DNA from: Streptomyces flaveolus
GTDB taxonomy: Bacteria; Actinomycetota; Actinomycetes; Streptomycetales; Streptomycetaceae
NCBI RefSeq assembly: GCF_000716535.1
Contig: NZ_JNWV01000018.1
Location: 115,466-179,465 of the forward strand
Reading direction: 5' to 3'
Length of the DNA stretch: 64,000 bases
The notes below the pieces were generated by a model, which worked only from the letters and a program-made list of their open reading frames with translations, searched no databases and was not told where the DNA came from. Positions 1 through 7,192 of the stretch are shown here, one piece after another (within the stretch, counting starts at the first letter, position 1; each line of letters opens with the position of its first letter). The position numbers and the translations under genes were made by a program.

Positions 1-277
1 CCTGCGTGCGGATGTCGTCTCCCGGGCGTACCGGCACCAGGCAAGCCCGTTGGTTGGGGCGGCCGTTGACGGTGACCAGGCAGTCGAAGCACACCCCGAT
101 CCCGCAGAACACCCCGCGGGGGCGCCCGGCGCCCCGCGTGCTGCGCCAGGCCGTCACGCCGGCCGCCCACAGCGCCGCCGCGACGGTCTGGCCCGGCAGC
201 GCCTCCAGGGGCCGGCCGTCGAAGGTCACCGTGCAGGCCGGGCCCGGCCGGGCCCGGGTCAACTCCCTCGGGTTCAC
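1..277 (-). CDS. (2Fe-2S)-binding subunit of an FAD oxidase/dehydrogenase (partial, runs off left edge)
   Basis: The visible 92 codons encode a plant-ferredoxin-like [2Fe-2S] domain. The cluster ligands are seen in FCGIGVCFDC (C-x4-C-x2-C), with a fourth Cys in QRACL about 13 residues later. The GTG start overlaps the stop of the FAD protein at 274-276 (GTGA), so the two are translationally coupled. Pairs of this kind, usually with a third NAD(P)/FAD subunit, form HcnABC-like or D-hydroxyproline/opine dehydrogenases. The third subunit would lie off the left edge. The C-terminus is not visible. The cofactor is clear; the substrate is unknown. Confidence 0.85.
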   Translation of the reverse strand, partial: MNPRELTRARPGPACTVTFDGRPLEALPGQTVAAALWAAGVTAWRSTRGAGRPRGVFCGIGVCFDCLVTVNGRPNQRACLVPVRPGDDIRTQ

Positions 278-1434
278 TGGAGGTCGCCTCCCTCGGTGTC
301 GAACCGCTCCGGACGGAACGGCGTGAGGTCCAGCTCCGGCGCCTTCCCGGTGAGCGCCTGGGCGATCAACTGCCCGGTGCCGGGGGCGAGTCCGATGCCG
401 GCGCCCTCGTGCCCGCAGGCGTGGAACAGGCCGGGCACCCGCGGATCGGGCCCGATCGCCGGCAGGTGGTCCGGCAGGTACGGCCGGAAGCCCGCGTACG
501 TGCGCAGCGCGCGGACCCGTTCCAGGAAGGGGAACAGCCCGATCGCCCCGGTGGCGAGCGCTCGCATCGCGGTCAGCGACAACGAGCGGTCGAAGCCGAC
601 CCGTTCCCGGGTGGCGCCGATCAGCACCGGACCGGCGGCCGTGCCCTCCACGACCGGTGAGCTGCGCAGGGCGGCCGAGTCGCTGGCCACGTCGGCCACG
701 TAGTCCGCGGCGTACACCTTGTGCCGGACCATGCGCGGCAGCGGCTCGGTGACCAGCACGAAGCCGCGCCGGGGGAGCACCGGCAGCCGGACGCCGGCGA
801 GCGAGGCGAGGTCCCCGCCCCAGGTGCCGGCCGCGTTCACCACCGCCGGTGCGTGGATGTCGCCCCGGTCGGTGCGGACGCCGTACACCGCTCCCCGCGC
901 CGTGCGCAGCACCCCGGTCACCGTACGGCCGGTGTGCAGGGTGGCGCCGGAGGCGCGGACCAGGTGCGCGGCGGCCAGCGCGGGCATGACCTGCGCGTCC
1001 TGCGGATAGTGCACCCCGCCCGCCATTCCGGGCGCCAAATGCGGTTCCAGCTCTGCGAGTTGATCGGCGTCGACCGGTACGGCGGTGACGCCGGCGGCCC
1101 GCTGGTCCGCGGCGAAGTCGCGCAGCGCGGCCAGGGTGCCGGGCGCCGGGGCGACCACGAGGCCGCCCTTGGCCTCGTACTCGATCGCGGCGCCCAGCTC
1201 TCGCGCCAGTCCCGCCCACAACCGGGCCGACAGCAGCGCGAGTTCGAGTTCCGGGCCCGGCTCCTTGTCGGAGACGAGCAGGTTGCCCTCGCCGGCGCCG
1301 GTGGTGCCGCCGGCCACCGGGCCCCGGTCCACCAGCCGTACGTCGAGGCCGGCGCGCGCGGCGTACAGGGCGCAGGCCGCGCCCGTCATTCCGGCCCCGA
1401 CGACCACGACATCGCAGGTCAGTCGCTTCGCCAC
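274..1434 (-). CDS. FAD-dependent oxidoreductase (DAO / HcnC-like)
   Basis: 386 aa flavoprotein of the D-amino-acid-oxidase fold. An N-terminal Rossmann motif VVGAGMTGAACALYAARAG (about residues 11-29) binds the ADP part of FAD. GTTGAGEGNL follows, and near the C-terminus HACGHEGAGIGLAPGTG is the second FAD-binding stretch. The size matches glycine/D-amino acid oxidase and HcnC-like subunits. It starts with GTG at 1434 with no strong ribosome site. It is coupled to the downstream 2Fe-2S subunit by a 4-base overlap, which argues for a membrane-linked or electron-transferring dehydrogenase rather than a simple oxidase. Oxidation of D-hydroxyproline or another secondary or D-amine is plausible but not shown. 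It is divergent from the sulfur locus to its right. Confidence 0.85.
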   Translation of the reverse strand: MAKRLTCDVVVVGAGMTGAACALYAARAGLDVRLVDRGPVAGGTTGAGEGNLLVSDKEPGPELELALLSARLWAGLARELGAAIEYEAKGGLVVAPAPGTLAALRDFAADQRAAGVTAVPVDADQLAELEPHLAPGMAGGVHYPQDAQVMPALAAAHLVRASGATLHTGRTVTGVLRTARGAVYGVRTDRGDIHAPAVVNAAGTWGGDLASLAGVRLPVLPRRGFVLVTEPLPRMVRHKVYAADYVADVASDSAALRSSPVVEGTAAGPVLIGATRERVGFDRSLSLTAMRALATGAIGLFPFLERVRALRTYAGFRPYLPDHLPAIGPDPRVPGLFHACGHEGAGIGLAPGTGQLIAQALTGKAPELDLTPFRPERFDTEGGDLQ

Positions 1435-1510
1435 GCCAGTACTATGTCACATGTTTCTCTCTCTGAGGAGTCCCCGGCGCCGCCTCCGATTCCCAGGCGT
1501 GGACGCCCCC

Positions 1511-1539
1511 TTGACGTCGTACGGAGCCCGATCGACACT
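1511..1539 (+). promoter_or_regulatory. Candidate promoter of leader peptide 1 operon
   Basis: TTGACG at 1511-1516 and GACACT at 1534-1539 are separated by 17 bases, fitting a vegetative promoter with a weak -10. It lies about 35 bases upstream of the leader-peptide start. Not experimentally supported. Confidence 0.35.
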
Positions 1540-1573
1540 CCAGGGAGGAATCCTAGTGAACAGGTAGGGAATC

Positions 1574-1687
1574 ATGGCGCGCCGCGAAACGGGCACCGGC
1601 CGGACGCCGTTGCGCGCACCCCTGCTCACCTCCCGTCGCCACATCGACCTGCAGCGCGTCTGCAGCGCGATCAGCCGCCACCGCTGA
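1574..1687 (+). CDS. Putative regulatory leader peptide 1 (37 aa)
   Basis: A 37-codon ORF starts with ATG three bases after a good ribosome site (AGGTAGGGA). Its C-terminal half reads RRHIDLQRVCSAISRHR. This R-x-H-I-D-L-x-R-V-x-x-A core recurs in two other small ORFs of this window (2874-3023 and 6935-7057), each ahead of a sulfur-related gene. Streptomyces genomes commonly annotate such short ORFs as putative leader peptides. The single Cys codon late in the ORF would suit a cysteine-responsive attenuation mechanism. It stops 78 bases before the glutathionyl-hydroquinone-reductase-like gene, and the gap is strongly C-rich. Its role in attenuation is inferred. Confidence 0.7.
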   Translation: MARRETGTGRTPLRAPLLTSRRHIDLQRVCSAISRHR

Positions 1688-1765
1688 GCCGGGCCCCCTC
1701 CGCCCGCCGACCGGTCGCGCCCGCGCCGGCGCGCCCCTCCGCACACCCACCACCCGGGGAGACGC

Positions 1766-2653
1766 ATGTCCATCACTCCGCTCGCCGCCGTCCCGTCCGT
1801 CCGCGGTACCGCGCCCGTCTTCCGGGGCCGGATCGGCCGCGACGCGCGCAGCGGCCACTACGCCGTGCCGCACCGCTACCGGCTCCACCTGTCGACCGCC
1901 TGCCCCGACGGACTGCGCCTCGCCGTCGGCCACAGCCTGCTCGGCCTGGACGCCCACTGTCCCGTCACCCTCCTGCCCGCGGTCCCGGACTGTCCCGGCG
2001 GCGGCCACGCGGCGCTCCGCCCGCTCTACGAGGCGAGCGCCCACCACTACACCGGCCCGGCGCTCGCGCCCGTGCTCAGCGACGACTGGTCCGGACGCAT
2101 CGTCAGCACCCACACCCCCGACATCCTGCGCGACCTGGACCGGTTCCGGCCGGGCGGTCCCACCTGTCTATACCCCTCCGGCCTGGAGTCCGTGATCGAG
2201 GCAGTCGAGCGGATGTGCGCCGAGGGCATCGAGGAGGCCGCGCAGCGCGCCGGACGCGCCGGTGCCGGTCCGGCCGAACGGGCCGCCGCCCTCGACGTGC
2301 TGCTGGCCACCCTGGGCCGGCTGGAGCGACGGCTGAGCGGCGAGGAGTACCTGGCCGACGACCGGCTCACCGCCGCCGACATGGAGCTGTGGGTGAGCCT
2401 GGTGCAGCTCGACACCGTCCACCGCTGCCACCTCGATGCCTCCGCCGTGCACCGCATCGCCGGCCACCGCGCCCTGTGGGCCTACGCCCGCCGCCTCGCC
2501 GCCCACCCCGCCTTCGGCCGCCACCTCGACCTCGACGGCATCGCCCGCCGCCACCACGGTCGCTGCCAGGGGCTGGAGGCCGCCGGAGCCGCTGTCCAGA
2601 TCCTGGACTGGGCCGGCCACGCCGCGGACGCTCCGGACGCTTCGCGCAGGTGA
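1766..2653 (+). CDS. Glutathione S-transferase C-terminal domain protein (glutathionyl-hydroquinone reductase-like)
   Basis: 295 aa soluble protein resembling the Xi-class GST/YqjG/ECM4 family, which reductively removes thiol adducts from quinones. The segment HLSTACPDGLRLAVGHSLLG corresponds to the family's Cys-Pro-x-x-x-Arg active-site region, so the nucleophilic Cys (about residue 50) is kept although the usual CPWAHR is changed. The C-terminal half has the all-alpha GST pattern, including YLADDRLTAADMELWVSL. Streptomyces use mycothiol instead of glutathione, so the real thiol is uncertain. The ATG follows GGGGAG. It is preceded by leader peptide 1 and followed by the ABC importer block on the same strand, suggesting a role in sulfur-compound processing. 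Confidence 0.7.
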   Translation: MSITPLAAVPSVRGTAPVFRGRIGRDARSGHYAVPHRYRLHLSTACPDGLRLAVGHSLLGLDAHCPVTLLPAVPDCPGGGHAALRPLYEASAHHYTGPALAPVLSDDWSGRIVSTHTPDILRDLDRFRPGGPTCLYPSGLESVIEAVERMCAEGIEEAAQRAGRAGAGPAERAAALDVLLATLGRLERRLSGEEYLADDRLTAADMELWVSLVQLDTVHRCHLDASAVHRIAGHRALWAYARRLAAHPAFGRHLDLDGIARRHHGRCQGLEAAGAAVQILDWAGHAADAPDASRR

Positions 2654-2688
2654 GAGCGCGCCTTGGAAGTCCACTGGGCGGACGGCCG

Positions 2689-2718
2689 TTGACATTCGAA
2701 CGGGCAACTGCCTTACTT
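2689..2718 (+). promoter_or_regulatory. Candidate promoter of leader peptide 2 / ABC importer operon
   Basis: TTGACA at 2689-2694 is a perfect -35. TTACTT at 2713-2718 (18-base spacer) is a fair -10, and TACTTA one base later is an alternative. It lies about 155 bases before the leader-peptide ATG, in a region that holds no other gene. Confidence 0.4.
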
Positions 2719-2873
2719 ACGGCTCAGAACGGTCATGAGCGTCAGCGCCAAGCCCTGGCTCGCTGACCGGCAACCCTCGCACCGCGGTGGGGTGCCCCAG
2801 GTGACGACCGGACCGGATGACGTTTTCGGTAAGCGCGAGGCCCACCCGGGCCGGAACAGTGACAGGTGACGCC

Positions 2874-3023
2874 ATGTACGCAGCTCCCAGGACGGCCGCG
2901 AGCCGCCCCCAGGGCTGCGTACCGTCGTACGCCGGTCTCCTCGTCGCCGACCGCGCCGTCGATCTGCTCCGCGTGAACAGCGCACTGTGTACCGCACCGG
3001 GCTCTGCCCGCTGTCAGGGCTGA
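2874..3023 (+). CDS. Putative regulatory leader peptide 2 (49 aa)
   Basis: A small ORF of 49 codons with start ATG at 2874 shortly after AGGTGA. Its middle reads DRAVDLLRVNSALC, the same V/I-D-L-x-R-V-x-x-A-x-C core as the other two leader ORFs here. It differs in carrying three Cys codons (about residues 15, 39 and 47) and a longer tail after the core. It lies in the 540-base gap ahead of the amino acid ABC transporter genes, ending 171 bases before the permease start. Its predicted job is to couple translation, probably through cysteine supply, to expression of the importer. The GC-rich downstream gap could fold but I cannot define a structure by eye. Confidence 0.6.
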   Translation: MYAAPRTAASRPQGCVPSYAGLLVADRAVDLLRVNSALCTAPGSARCQG

Positions 3024-3194
3024 CGTCTCCTCCCAGCCCCCGCGTTCCCGCCGCACACCGTCCGTCGGGTGTGCCGTTGTCCGCCCAGCCCCCGGTTCCG
3101 CGCCTGTCCGTGCGCCGCCTCGTGCCGCAGTGCCGTCGTGGCCCACCTCCGCTCCCGCGCGGCCCCGGGGTGACCGACTCCGCCGGAGCCCGCC

Positions 3195-4178
3195 ATGAGT
3201 GAACCCCCAGGCGCCGCCGTCTCCCTAGCCGAGGCGCCTCCCGTCACAGACGTACCGTCACATCACCTATCCGCCCAACGAGTTCAGCCACTGCGCCGCC
3301 CCGGCCGGTGGATCGTCACCGCCGTCGTCCTCGTGCTCGTCGCGCAGATCCTCCACGGGCTGGTGACCAACCCCTTCTACCAGTGGGACCGCTTCCGTTA
3401 CTGGTTCCTGCGCCCCACCGTCCTCGACGGCCTCCTCGTCACCCTCGAAGTCGCCGCGCTCAGCGCCGCCCTGGGGCTCCTCGGCGGCGTCCTGCTGGCA
3501 CTCGCCCGGCTCTCCGGAAGCCCGGTGCTGCGCGCGGTGAGCTGGACCTACACCTGGCTGTTCCGCTCCGTACCGCTCATCGTCGTACTGATCTTCCTCT
3601 ACAACTTCAGTGCCCTGTACAGGACGTTGAGCATCGGTGTGCCGTTCGGGCCCGCCTTCGTCACCTTCGACGAGTCGAGACTGGCCACCGACATGACGAT
3701 CGCCGTCATCGGCCTCAGCCTCAACGAGGCGGCGTACGCGGCCGAGGTGGTCCGCGGCGGCATCCTCGCCGTCGACCAGGGACAGCACGAGGCGGCCGCC
3801 GCGCTCGGCCTGCCCAAGGGCTACCAGTTCCGCAGGATCGTCTTCCCGCAGGCCCTCAGGTCCATCACCCCGAACTACGTCAACCAGCTCATCGGCCTCA
3901 TCAAGAGCACGTCCCTGGTCTTCTACGTGTCGCTGCTCGACCTGTTCGGCGCGGTGCAGTCGATGGGCAGCACCTACCCAGGTGACGTCGTGCCGCTGCT
4001 GATGGTCGCCACCGTCTGGTACCTGATCCTGACCAGCGCCGTGTCCGTCGTCCAGTTCTACGTCGAGCGGTACTACGCCCGGGGCGCCACCCGCGCCCTG
4101 CCGCCGACCCCGTTGCAGAAGGCCCGGGCCGGCCTCGCCGGCCTGCGGGCCCGGCTGAGCCGGGAGGCCGCCGTATGA
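3195..4178 (+). CDS. Amino acid ABC transporter permease (HisM/TcyB type)
   Basis: 327 aa inner-membrane subunit of a polar amino acid uptake transporter. A leader segment with one transmembrane helix (about 35-55, VLVLVAQILHGLV) is followed by a periplasmic stretch and the typical permease domain from about residue 80. The EAA loop is recognisable: EVVRGGILAVDQGQHEAAAA, then LGLPKGYQFRRIVFPQALR. This is where the ATPase docks. Its stop overlaps the ATPase start (ATGA at 4175-4178). Co-occurrence with leader peptides, a GNAT enzyme and two LLM monooxygenases suggests cystine or an S-substituted cysteine as cargo. That is inference from context; the sequence shows only polar amino acid family membership. 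Confidence 0.9.
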   Translation: MSEPPGAAVSLAEAPPVTDVPSHHLSAQRVQPLRRPGRWIVTAVVLVLVAQILHGLVTNPFYQWDRFRYWFLRPTVLDGLLVTLEVAALSAALGLLGGVLLALARLSGSPVLRAVSWTYTWLFRSVPLIVVLIFLYNFSALYRTLSIGVPFGPAFVTFDESRLATDMTIAVIGLSLNEAAYAAEVVRGGILAVDQGQHEAAAALGLPKGYQFRRIVFPQALRSITPNYVNQLIGLIKSTSLVFYVSLLDLFGAVQSMGSTYPGDVVPLLMVATVWYLILTSAVSVVQFYVERYYARGATRALPPTPLQKARAGLAGLRARLSREAAV

Positions 4179-4966
4179 CCACCGCGCAGACCCTGCCGAA
4201 GACCGCCCCCGCCGCCCTCGAAGTGCACGGCGTCCACAAGTGGTACGGCTCCCACCGCGTCCTCGACGGCATCGACCTGACCGTCCGCCCCGGGGAGGTC
4301 ACGGTGATCATCGGGCCGTCCGGCTCCGGCAAGTCCACGCTGCTCAGGGTCGTCAACCACCTGGAGAAGCCCGAGATGGGCCACGTCAGCGTGGGCGGCG
4401 AACCGATCGGGGTGAAGCGGCACGGGGACCGGCTCAAGGAACTCAGCGAGCGGGCCATCCTCGCCCAGCGCAGCCGGATCGGCTTCGTCTTCCAGAACTT
4501 CAACCTCTTCCCGCACCTGACCGTCCTGGAGAACGTCGCCGCTGCCCCCGTCGCCACCGGCAGGCTGAGCAGGGCGGCGGCCCGGGAACTCGCCCGGGAA
4601 CTCCTCGACCGCGTCGGCCTCGGCGCCAGGACCGGCGCCTACCCGCGGCAGTTGTCCGGCGGCCAGCAGCAGCGCGTCGCCATCGCCCGCGCCCTCGCCC
4701 TGCGGCCCGGGATCATCCTCTTCGACGAGCCGACCTCGGCGCTCGACCCCGAACTCGTCAGCGAGGTGCTGGCCGTCATCAAGGACCTGGCGACCAGCGG
4801 CACCACCCTCGTCATCGTCACCCACGAGATCGGTTTCGCCCGCGAGGTCGCCGACCGGGTCGTCTTCATCGACGGCGGACGGATCGTCGAACAGGGCCCG
4901 CCCGGCGAGGTGCTGGACCGGCCTCGGCACGCACGGACCCGGGAATTCCTCGGCAAGGTGCTCTGA
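4175..4966 (+). CDS. Amino acid ABC transporter ATP-binding protein (GlnQ/TcyC type)
   Basis: 263 aa ATPase of the polar amino acid importer. Walker A GPSGSGKST lies at about residues 49-57. The Q-loop is VFQNFNLFPHLT, the signature is LSGGQQQRVAIARAL, Walker B is IILFDEPTSALD and the switch His is in IVTHEIGFA. A short insertion around residues 75-95 (VKRHGDRLKELSERA) is longer than in plain GlnQ and is seen in several cystine-type ATPases. It is translationally coupled to the permease. The substrate-binding lipoprotein follows 85 bases downstream in the same operon. Confidence 0.92.
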   Translation: MTTAQTLPKTAPAALEVHGVHKWYGSHRVLDGIDLTVRPGEVTVIIGPSGSGKSTLLRVVNHLEKPEMGHVSVGGEPIGVKRHGDRLKELSERAILAQRSRIGFVFQNFNLFPHLTVLENVAAAPVATGRLSRAAARELARELLDRVGLGARTGAYPRQLSGGQQQRVAIARALALRPGIILFDEPTSALDPELVSEVLAVIKDLATSGTTLVIVTHEIGFAREVADRVVFIDGGRIVEQGPPGEVLDRPRHARTREFLGKVL

Positions 4967-5051
4967 CCGCGCCGCCCCGGCCCGCCACGACACCCCGCTC
5001 ACCTCTTCCATCGCTCACCACCCTCACCAGCGAGACAAGGACAGCCACGCC

Positions 5052-6071
5052 ATGCCCACCCACCTCTCCCGACGCGCCCTGATCCGCGGCATCACCACGG
5101 CGACCGCCGTCGCCACCCTCGCCACCGGGCTCGCCGCCTGCGGAGGCGACAGCGAGGCCGTCACCAGGACCGACGCCACCGGCACCGTGACCGTGGGGCG
5201 GCTGTCCAACGGAGCCGCCAAGGAGACCGCGTTGAAGGTCTCCGAAGTGAAGTCCATCAGAGCCGAACTGCCCGCCTCCGTGCGCAGGAGCGGCAAGCTC
5301 GTCATCGGTGTCGGAGCCCTGCCGTCGGGCTCCGCGCCGCTGAACTTCGTGGGCAGCGACCAGAAGACCCTCACCGGATCCGAGCCCGACCTCGGCCGCC
5401 TGGTGGCCGCGGTCCTCGGCCTGGAACCCGAGATCAGGAACTCCACCTGGGAGAACCTCTTCGTCGGCGTCGACAGCGGCAAGGTCGACGTGGCGTTCTC
5501 CAACGTCACCGTCACCGAGGAACGCAAGAGGAAGTACGAGTTCGCCTCCTACCGCAAGGACAACCTGGCCTTCGAGGTGCTGAAGAAGAACCCCTGGAAC
5601 TTCGACGGCGACTACGAGAACCTCGCCGGCAAGACGGTCAGCGTCGGCGCCGGCACCAACCAGGAGAAGATCCTCCTGGAGTGGAAGGCCAAGCTGGCCA
5701 AGGAGGGCAAGAAGCTCACCGTCAAGTACTTCCCGGACCAGAACGCCACCAACCTGGCGCTGAGCAGCGGAAAGATCGACGCCTTCCTCGGTCCCAACCC
5801 CGCGGTCGCCTACCGCGCCCGGCAGACCGCGAACACCCCCAGCGCCACCCGCAACGCGGGCACCTTCTCCGGCGCCGGCGAGACGCTCCAGGGCCTGATC
5901 GCCGCCACCGCCAAGAAGGACAGCGGACTCGCCAAGCCGCTCGCCGACGCCCTCGACCACCTCATCGAGAACGGCCAGTACGGCAAGTGGCTGGCCGCCT
6001 ACGGCCTCTCCAACGAGTCCGTGGCGAAGTCCGAGGTCAACCCGCCCGGACTGCCGCTGGACAACTCCTGA
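5052..6071 (+). CDS. Amino acid ABC transporter substrate-binding lipoprotein (SBP_bac_3)
   Basis: 339 aa extracellular binding protein. The N-terminus carries a twin-arginine element (SRRALIRG) followed by a hydrophobic stretch and a lipobox LAAC (Cys about 34), so it is predicted to be a Tat-exported lipoprotein. The remainder shows the family-3 fold: KLVIGVGALPSGSAPLNFVG, then a GSEPDLGRLVAAVLGL stretch, then WENLFVGVDSGKVDVAFSNV. This fold binds polar amino acids. AAGGA lies ten bases before the ATG. It completes the importer with the two preceding genes. The likely ligand is cystine or a modified cysteine on context only. Confidence 0.9.
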   Translation: MPTHLSRRALIRGITTATAVATLATGLAACGGDSEAVTRTDATGTVTVGRLSNGAAKETALKVSEVKSIRAELPASVRRSGKLVIGVGALPSGSAPLNFVGSDQKTLTGSEPDLGRLVAAVLGLEPEIRNSTWENLFVGVDSGKVDVAFSNVTVTEERKRKYEFASYRKDNLAFEVLKKNPWNFDGDYENLAGKTVSVGAGTNQEKILLEWKAKLAKEGKKLTVKYFPDQNATNLALSSGKIDAFLGPNPAVAYRARQTANTPSATRNAGTFSGAGETLQGLIAATAKKDSGLAKPLADALDHLIENGQYGKWLAAYGLSNESVAKSEVNPPGLPLDNS

Positions 6072-6119
6072 CAGGTCGTCGATTCAATCGACATCGAGTC
6101 GAGAGAGGGCATCGAATCC

Positions 6120-6929
6120 GTGGCACACCCGACCGACGTCCGCCCAGGCGCCGCCCCGCCCCTGCCGGACGCCACCGTCCTGGACAACGCCGTCTGGTCC
6201 GCCCTCGCCGGCCCGCACGCCCACCTCGCCGACCGGCACGGCAGCGCGGCCCGCTACCGGCCGGAGACCTACGCCTTCGCGGCGCTCGCCGACCCGGTCG
6301 ACCCGGCGGCCTGGACCGACCTGCACACGCTCGTCGGCCCGGGAAACCCCGTACGGGTCAAGCCGGTCGAGCGGGTTCCCGACGGCTGGGAGGTGCTCGG
6401 CGAGGGCACGGGCGTCCAGCTCGTGGACACCGGGCTGCGGGCCGAGCCGGACCCGGACGCGGTGCACCTGGGACCCGACGACGTCCCCGAGATCCTCGAC
6501 CTGGTGGCCCGCACCCGGCCGGGCCCGTTCCTGCGGCGGACCGTCGAGATGGGCACCTACCTCGGCATCCGGCACCGGGGCAGGCTCGTCGCCATGGCGG
6601 GGGAGAGGCTGCGGCCCCCCGGCTGGACCGAGATCAGCGCCGTGTGCACCGACCCCGCGTACCGCGGCCGGGGACTGGCCACCCGGCTGGTGCGCGCGGT
6701 CGCGGCCGGCATCCGGGACCGCGGGGACACCCCGTTCCTGCACGCCGCCGCCGACAACGCGCCCGCGATCCGGCTCTACGAGTCGATCGGGTTCACCCCG
6801 CGCCGCCGCTCCCGCATCGTGCACCTGCTCAGCCCGGGAACAACCGGAGCCGGCCGGACGTTGGACGTCACGACGAGATCCGCCAGGCGGACGCCGACCC
6901 GGCCCGCCGCGCCCGACGGACGGAGGTGA
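6120..6929 (+). CDS. GNAT family N-acetyltransferase
   Basis: 269 aa protein with a C-terminal GNAT domain. The acetyl-CoA loop is YRGRGLATRLVRAV (about 181-194) and the helix NAPAIRLYESIGF follows. The N-terminal 110 residues are a less conserved extension. It starts with GTG at 6120 after GAGAGGG. In Bacillus the comparable gene (snaA/ytmI) acetylates S-(2-succino)cysteine or S-alkylcysteines before flavin-dependent C-S cleavage. The neighbours here (amino acid importer, two LLM monooxygenases) fit that scheme, although this enzyme is longer than the Bacillus one. Its stop lies just before the start of leader peptide 3. Confidence 0.82.
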   Translation: MAHPTDVRPGAAPPLPDATVLDNAVWSALAGPHAHLADRHGSAARYRPETYAFAALADPVDPAAWTDLHTLVGPGNPVRVKPVERVPDGWEVLGEGTGVQLVDTGLRAEPDPDAVHLGPDDVPEILDLVARTRPGPFLRRTVEMGTYLGIRHRGRLVAMAGERLRPPGWTEISAVCTDPAYRGRGLATRLVRAVAAGIRDRGDTPFLHAAADNAPAIRLYESIGFTPRRRSRIVHLLSPGTTGAGRTLDVTTRSARRTPTRPAAPDGRR

Positions 6930-6934
6930 CGGCC

Positions 6935-7057
6935 GTGACCCGAGTGCCCCCGCGGGCACGCGCGCCGCGCGCCCCGCACCCGTACCGCTCCGTCCGTCTG
7001 CACTCCCGGCCGCACATAGACCTGCTGCGCGTGTCCGCCGCGCTCTGTCGCCGCTGA
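6935..7057 (+). CDS. Putative regulatory leader peptide 3 (40 aa)
   Basis: A 40-codon ORF starts with GTG at 6935, eight bases after GGAGG that overlaps the end of the GNAT gene. The C-terminus is RPHIDLLRVSAALCRR, the clearest copy of the leader-peptide core shared with ORFs 1574-1687 and 2874-3023. Cys is the third residue from the end. The 135-base gap to the first monooxygenase is very C-rich, with several CCTCTCC/CCTCC runs that could pair with the AAGGAAGG ribosome site at 7178-7185. That is a plausible arrangement for translational attenuation. Function is inferred from position and conservation. Confidence 0.75.
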   Translation: MTRVPPRARAPRAPHPYRSVRLHSRPHIDLLRVSAALCRR

Positions 7058-7192
7058 CCTCTCCCGGCCCCGTCCCCGGCCTCTCCCCGGCCTCCTCCCG
7101 GCCCGGGGCTCCTGCCGCCGCGCCCGCCCGTGGCCGGCACCGCCCGCCCCGCGAGCCGGCGTTCTCGTACGGACATCAAGGAAGGCACCGAC

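Noticed and set aside
721..2766. 681-residue plus-strand open frame opposite the FAD oxidase and across the GST-like gene
   Set aside because: Overlaps two convincing genes in other frames; composition is typical of GC-rich non-coding frames.
2742..3247. Minus-strand frames opposite leader peptide 2
   Set aside because: No domain and no ribosome site; biased composition identifies them as shadows.
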